This document shows positions 6,481-9,434 of a DNA stretch of 9,434 nt, piece after piece; within the stretch, counting starts at the first letter, position 1; each line of letters begins with the position of its first letter. The notes under the pieces were generated by a model that had not been told where the DNA came from, searched no databases, and worked only from the letters and a program-made list of their open reading frames with translations. A program made the position numbers and the translations under genes. Origin of the DNA: Clostridiales bacterium (GTDB lineage: Bacteria > Bacillota > Peptococcia > Peptococcales > Peptococcaceae); NCBI GenBank assembly GCA_003343815.1, contig QAKL01000033.1, positions 1 to 9,434 of the forward strand, read 5' to 3'.

Positions 6481-7344
6481 GTGAACAGTCAGGAGAGAGA
6501 TATCGAGTGCGGATATAATTTTAATCGGCTTTTGGAGCTGGGGTGCTTTGACAGAGAATTTACAGCCTTCGGCTATTGTTTTTTGGAAAACGGGGACAGA
6601 TGCTACCGCATCGGGGAAAACAAGCTGAATATTTGGCGGGAATATAGGCGCGATTTATTGAGAGGGGCTTGTCCTACAGAGATAAAACAAATTATCAAAA
6701 GAGTAACGGTGCCCTCCGGACAGGAGGAGATAATTAAGCAAAGGGTTAAAATAGAGCTGGCTATGGAGCTGAGAAATATTTATGACAAAGAGTATTTCAA
6801 GCTCGCCACGGAAATGAATAATGTGCAAAATACAAATGCGGCGTATCCTTTGCTGAAAAAAATGCAGGAAGATATTGACGGACATTTTTGTGACAGTGAG
6901 CTGCAATTGTTTTGCGGCTTTTGTGAGCAGGCATTGCTTGGCAAAATTTTGGAGCATGAGCAGTATCTGAATTTTAAACAATGGGTGAAGCGGACAAGAA
7001 AACAAATGATGGAGGATATGCTGGCGACGGATAATCTTAAAAGGACGTTTTCCGGCTTCGCTTATTTTCGGAATAAAGATGAATTGCGCTACTATTTCGA
7101 TGCCGAGCAGGAAAGTGTGTTTGAAAAGGCTCAAGCCTATCAAAAGCAAGGCTTTATAGTGACGCCGATATATACCAAGGTTTATTGGTTTAAAAATATA
7201 AGCGAAATCTCGACGATAAGAAAAAAATTCGCCGAGGAATTAAAAACAGTCCTGTCGGAGGTAATGATTGAGCGGATGCAGGAGCTCTATGCTCTTTATA
7301 ATCCCGCCTTGCGGGAAAAAGCTAAGGCGAGGGGGGCGAGATGA
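6481..7344 (+). CDS. Unrecognised soluble protein coupled to the ABC ATPase
   Basis: This predicted 287-residue protein (GTG start) is rich in charged and aromatic residues, with no signal peptide and no membrane segment. Long stretches look helical (about 70-110 and 245-280). Several cysteines are present (for example C10, C22, C33, C41, and a cluster around FCGFCEQ), but they do not form a clear CxxC ribbon pair. A similar pattern occurs twice at identical spacing: F27-T-A-F30-G-Y32, seven residues, R40-C-Y42, and F190-S-G-F193-A-Y195, seven residues, R203-Y-Y205. This suggests an internal domain duplication. The gene starts 5 bases after the ABC stop and is the last of the trio before a strong terminator. 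I do not recognise the family, and the coupling suggests that it works with the ATPase and the zinc-ribbon protein. A TTG start at 6457 would give 295 residues. Confidence 0.75.
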   Translation: MNSQERDIECGYNFNRLLELGCFDREFTAFGYCFLENGDRCYRIGENKLNIWREYRRDLLRGACPTEIKQIIKRVTVPSGQEEIIKQRVKIELAMELRNIYDKEYFKLATEMNNVQNTNAAYPLLKKMQEDIDGHFCDSELQLFCGFCEQALLGKILEHEQYLNFKQWVKRTRKQMMEDMLATDNLKRTFSGFAYFRNKDELRYYFDAEQESVFEKAQAYQKQGFIVTPIYTKVYWFKNISEISTIRKKFAEELKTVLSEVMIERMQELYALYNPALREKAKARGAR

Positions 7345-7412
7345 TAATTATCCTCAAAAAAGCTGAGTGGAGGTATGTATAAACGGTTATTTTTTCGGCA
7401 AATAATTATCAT
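7342..7412. promoter_or_regulatory. Inverted GATAAT-type elements resembling Fur/PerR boxes
   Basis: TGATAATTATCCTCA (7342-7356) matches the Bacillus-type box TGATAATNATTATCA at 12 of 14 defined positions. A second element ending in ATTATCA at 7405-7411 matches at 11 of 14. The outer sequences ATGATAATTAT (7341-7351) and ATAATTATCAT (7402-7412) are perfect inverted repeats of each other. The region is AT-rich, so chance matches are possible, and the first element overlaps the stop of the preceding gene. In 7345-7449 I see only very short open frames, such as a 13-codon frame with an ATGA overlap at 7341 and a 17-codon frame at 7375; neither is convincing. Confidence 0.3.
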
Positions 7413-7449
7413 ACTGCCAAGCTTTTGACGAGGTATTTCGCAAAGCAGA

Positions 7450-7509
7450 AAATTAAGCGGGGTTAGTGTTCTCTAGGCAAGAACACTAACCCCGCTTAAT
7501 TTAGTTTTT
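7450..7509 (+). terminator. Strong intrinsic terminator with a 23-bp stem
   Basis: Bases 7450-7472 pair perfectly with 7480-7502 around a 7-base loop. The stem contains a GC-rich core (GCGGGG/CCCCGC), and a T-tract (7505-7509) follows three bases after it. It ends the operon whose last gene stops at 7344 and insulates permease 2. The 105-base distance from the gene end is longer than usual, which leaves room for a small transcript (see findings). Confidence 0.9.
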
Positions 7510-7515
7510 AGATAC

Positions 7516-7544
7516 TATACATATGCGCATATAGAATATATAAT
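7516..7544 (+). promoter_or_regulatory. Candidate promoter of permease 2 with a palindrome in the spacer
   Basis: A consensus TATAAT lies at 7539-7544, and a -35-like TATACA (4 of 6 matches) lies at 7516-7521 with a 17-base spacer. The perfect 12-bp palindrome ATATGCGCATAT (7521-7532) lies between the two elements, where a repressor or activator could act. The leader to the start codon would be about 125 bases. Because the area is very AT-rich, other -10-like hexamers exist (for example near 7563). Confidence 0.45.
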
Positions 7545-7579
7545 GAGAATATAGGTAAGATATATTATATTTTCAGCAA

Positions 7580-7589
7580 CGACCGGTCG
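7580..7589. promoter_or_regulatory. Perfect GC-rich palindrome in the permease 2 leader
   Basis: CGACCGGTCG is a perfect 10-bp palindrome standing out in an otherwise AT-rich 170-bp leader. It lies downstream of the candidate promoter and could be a protein binding site or the stem of a small hairpin. It does not match a cre site. Apart from this, the promoter and the ribosome binding site, I see nothing else in 7545-7677. Confidence 0.35.
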
Positions 7590-7677
7590 AAAGCAAAATA
7601 ATAATATTTACCTGAATATTAGTGTTTATAAAAACGGAAATTATTTACTTCTTAATTAATAAAAGGAGGATTATACT

Positions 7678-9132
7678 ATGAGTGTGGCACCTGTTAAGCA
7701 AAAGAATACGGTGTATTATATCAACACATGTATAACCATTATATTGTTTTTAGGTATCGGACATCTGCCCCCGTTTGGGCAAATCACCCCTATGGGTATG
7801 AAGGTTTTAGCGGTGTTTATCGGTATGCTTTACGGTTGGTTAACGGTAGGCTTTGCTTGGCCGAGTATTTTCGGTACAATTATGTTGGGTTTATCCGGAG
7901 CGATGACCGTCAATCAGGCATTCTCCTCCGGCTGGGGTAATGTTAATGCGGTAATTATGGTTATTATGGCATGCGCTTTGGCTAACTATTTGGATCAGTG
8001 CAAATTGACCGATGCGATTGCCGGCTTCTTTTTAACCAGAAAATTTGTTGACGGCAAGCCCTATGCGATGATATGCATGATCTTTGTGGCAGCCTATGTA
8101 ATAGGCGCATTCACCAGCTTGTTTGCCGGAATTTTTGTTATGTGGGCAATTCTTTACAAGGTAATGGATTTGGTCGGTTATGAAAAACGCAGCCTCCGCT
8201 CTTGTTATTTATTGGGAATGGTTGTTTATTCGGCTAATCTCGGCGGCTTGTTTTTACCGTTCCATGCCAGTGCCATCATGTATACCGGTTTCGTTAAACA
8301 ATCTATAGAGGGTTTGGCTATTCCTTACGCGCAGTATATGGTGTTCCAATTTTTCGCCATGCTGGCTTTGATGATAGGCTATGTGCTTGTTGGTAAATTC
8401 CTTTTGCGCTTGGATTTTTCCGCCTTGGCTAAGACAGAAAACTTTGCTATGTACGGCGGTAAGAAATTAAACTTTGAGCAAAAATTCGGCTTAATTGATT
8501 TATTATTCATGGTTATTTTACTCTTAATCCCGGACTTACTGCCCAAAACCAATCCTGTAGCTGCTTTCATGAAATCCTTGGGAGTAGTCGGAGTGTTTGG
8601 CTTGGCAATGATTGTCCCGGCTATCATTAAGAAAGACGGCAAACCGTTAATGAACATTTCCGAATGTACCAAAAATACCCCGTGGGATATCATCTGGCTT
8701 TTGGTAGCGACTATGCCTGTAGCTGCAGCTATGCAAAGCGCGGACAGCGGTATTTTGTCGACGATGGTTGGCGGAGTAATGGGCGTAATCGGCAATATGA
8801 GCTGGATCACCTTTACGATTATCACCACGATAATTTTAGGCTTGGCCACTCAGGTTATGCATAACTTGATTATTGCGGCAGTATTGTTTGGACCTTTGGC
8901 TTTAATTTGCCAGCAGTTAGGCGGTAATCCCGTCGTATGGTTCATGGTCAACTATATAGTTAATATGGCAGCCTTTATGACTCCTGCCGGCTCCGGTACC
9001 AGTGCTATTTTACACGGTAACAGCGAGTGGGTAAGACCGAGAGATGCCTATCTTTTAGGTACCTTGTGGTTAATCATCAGTGTTGTTTTTGCGACATTGG
9101 TCGGCGTAAGCTTAGGGCAGGTTTTGTTTTAG
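7678..9132 (+). CDS. DASS/SLC13-type anion permease (permease 2)
   Basis: This 484-residue membrane protein is paralogous to permease 1 along its whole length. Shared stretches include GQITPMGMKVL (34-44), the WPSI segment, a GKFLLRLD segment (239-246), WDIIWLLVATMPVAAAMQSAD (336-356) and GGNPVVW near 415-421. The hairpin motifs that read Ser-Asn-Thr in characterised DASS carriers read approximately T-S-L (146-148) and H-N-L (395-397) here. The H-N pair is common to both paralogues. A strong AAGGAGGA site lies 7 bases before the start. It is preceded by its own terminator-insulated promoter region and is not in an operon with the enzyme. Its 3' end overlaps the convergent LysR-type gene by 21 bp. 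Substrate unknown; an organic anion is inferred from the family. Confidence 0.85.
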   Translation: MSVAPVKQKNTVYYINTCITIILFLGIGHLPPFGQITPMGMKVLAVFIGMLYGWLTVGFAWPSIFGTIMLGLSGAMTVNQAFSSGWGNVNAVIMVIMACALANYLDQCKLTDAIAGFFLTRKFVDGKPYAMICMIFVAAYVIGAFTSLFAGIFVMWAILYKVMDLVGYEKRSLRSCYLLGMVVYSANLGGLFLPFHASAIMYTGFVKQSIEGLAIPYAQYMVFQFFAMLALMIGYVLVGKFLLRLDFSALAKTENFAMYGGKKLNFEQKFGLIDLLFMVILLLIPDLLPKTNPVAAFMKSLGVVGVFGLAMIVPAIIKKDGKPLMNISECTKNTPWDIIWLLVATMPVAAAMQSADSGILSTMVGGVMGVIGNMSWITFTIITTIILGLATQVMHNLIIAAVLFGPLALICQQLGGNPVVWFMVNYIVNMAAFMTPAGSGTSAILHGNSEWVRPRDAYLLGTLWLIISVVFATLVGVSLGQVLF

Positions 9133-9434
9133 AATGCTAATAAGGTAAGTAGCATCTGCGGCGGGCAGCTTACGATTATAGCTGAATAAAATGGTTACGG
9201 GCATTTTTTCGGCTATAGCGTAGCTGCACAGCCCCTCTTTTTCGATAAAGGTATACATCCCGTCGCCCTTTATATGAAAACCGACGCCTATATCGTCGGC
9301 GATGGCTTGGATGTAGGTGCTGACATTAGGAGCAACAAAAGCAATATTGGCTTCTTGGTCGCTTTTAAAGATGGGATTTTCTAAAATATTCGAGTCCTTG
9401 CTGATGATTATAGGCATTTGCAGGATTTCGCGGA
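9112..9434 (-). CDS. C-terminal part of a second LysR-type regulator (partial, runs off the right edge)
   Basis: The minus-strand frame is open from the window edge to a TAA at 9112-9114, giving about 106 residues. An ATG at 9415-9417 is internal: the frame continues upstream as REILQMPIIIS, which fits the effector domain of LysR regulators (compare KLQDIPLAFLRSSSDI in the regulator at 322-1272). The stretch TYIQAIADDIGVGF and the terminal AEKMPVTILFSYNRKLPAADATYLISILKQ also follow the end of that domain. The DNA-binding part lies outside the window. It is convergent with permease 2, so any control of that gene would be from a distance or of another gene further right. Confidence 0.7.
   Translation of the reverse strand, partial: REILQMPIIISKDSNILENPIFKSDQEANIAFVAPNVSTYIQAIADDIGVGFHIKGDGMYTFIEKEGLCSYAIAEKMPVTILFSYNRKLPAADATYLISILKQNLP

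Noticed and set aside
6655..7149. 164-codon minus-strand frame
   Set aside because: It is antisense to the tightly coupled third gene of the trio, lacks a ribosome binding site, and its hydrophobic translation looks like a complement of charged codons.
7341..7428. Tiny open frames after the trio (13 codons at 7341, 17 codons at 7375)
   Set aside because: They are too short to judge, and the second has its GGAGG only one base from the ATG; they are probably chance frames.
8379..8849. 156-codon minus-strand frame inside permease 2 (and the similar 122-codon one at 2383-2751 inside permease 1)
   Set aside because: Both fall at the same part of two paralogous genes and are explained by the shared codon pattern of the membrane protein, not by a separate gene.

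Overview
The window looks like a chromosomal catabolic or transport region of a low-to-moderate GC Bacillota (Firmicutes), possibly an anaerobe of the Negativicutes or Clostridia. The grounds are strong AGGAGG-type ribosome binding sites, AT-rich spacers, intrinsic hairpin terminators with T-tails, GTG/TTG start ambiguity, and protein families (SLC13/DASS permeases, LysR regulators, a YlmA-type ABC ATPase) that are common there. The species assignment is a guess; there is no marker gene, RNA gene, insertion sequence or CRISPR array in the window.

Layout. (1) 1-72 is the last 23 codons of an unrecognised plus-strand gene, followed by a bidirectional hairpin terminator (181-220) shared with a minus-strand LysR-type regulator (322-1272). 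(2) The regulator is divergent from a DASS/SLC13-type permease (1589-3037). The 316-bp spacer holds promoters in both directions and a cluster of short dyads and repeats. (3) After a 69-bp gap with a 13-bp direct repeat comes a 675-residue enzyme of the alkaline phosphatase superfamily (type I phosphodiesterase / nucleotide pyrophosphatase fold, threonine nucleophile), with all seven expected active-site residues visible. (4) A weak hairpin with a T-tail separates it from a tight three-gene set: a 145-residue zinc-ribbon protein, a YlmA/ModF-like stand-alone ABC ATPase, and a 287-residue protein I do not recognise. (5) A spacer with Fur/PerR-like half-matches ends in a 23-bp perfect hairpin terminator (7450-7502). 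(6) A second DASS permease (7678-9132), paralogous to the first, follows with its own promoter region. It overlaps tail-to-tail by 21 bp with the C-terminal part of a second LysR-type regulator that runs off the right edge.

Working model (inference). LysR-1 controls import of an organic anion by permease 1. The cytoplasmic phosphodiesterase-fold enzyme then cleaves that anion or a derivative, such as a phosphonate, phosphoester or other oxyanion ester. Permease 2 with LysR-2 is a second, related transport unit. Both permeases lack the canonical SNT substrate/sodium motifs and share an H-N pair in the second motif, so their substrate may differ from the usual dicarboxylates. The zinc-ribbon/ABC/unknown trio is the least explained part of the window and is the best candidate for an undescribed function, but nothing seen here establishes one.
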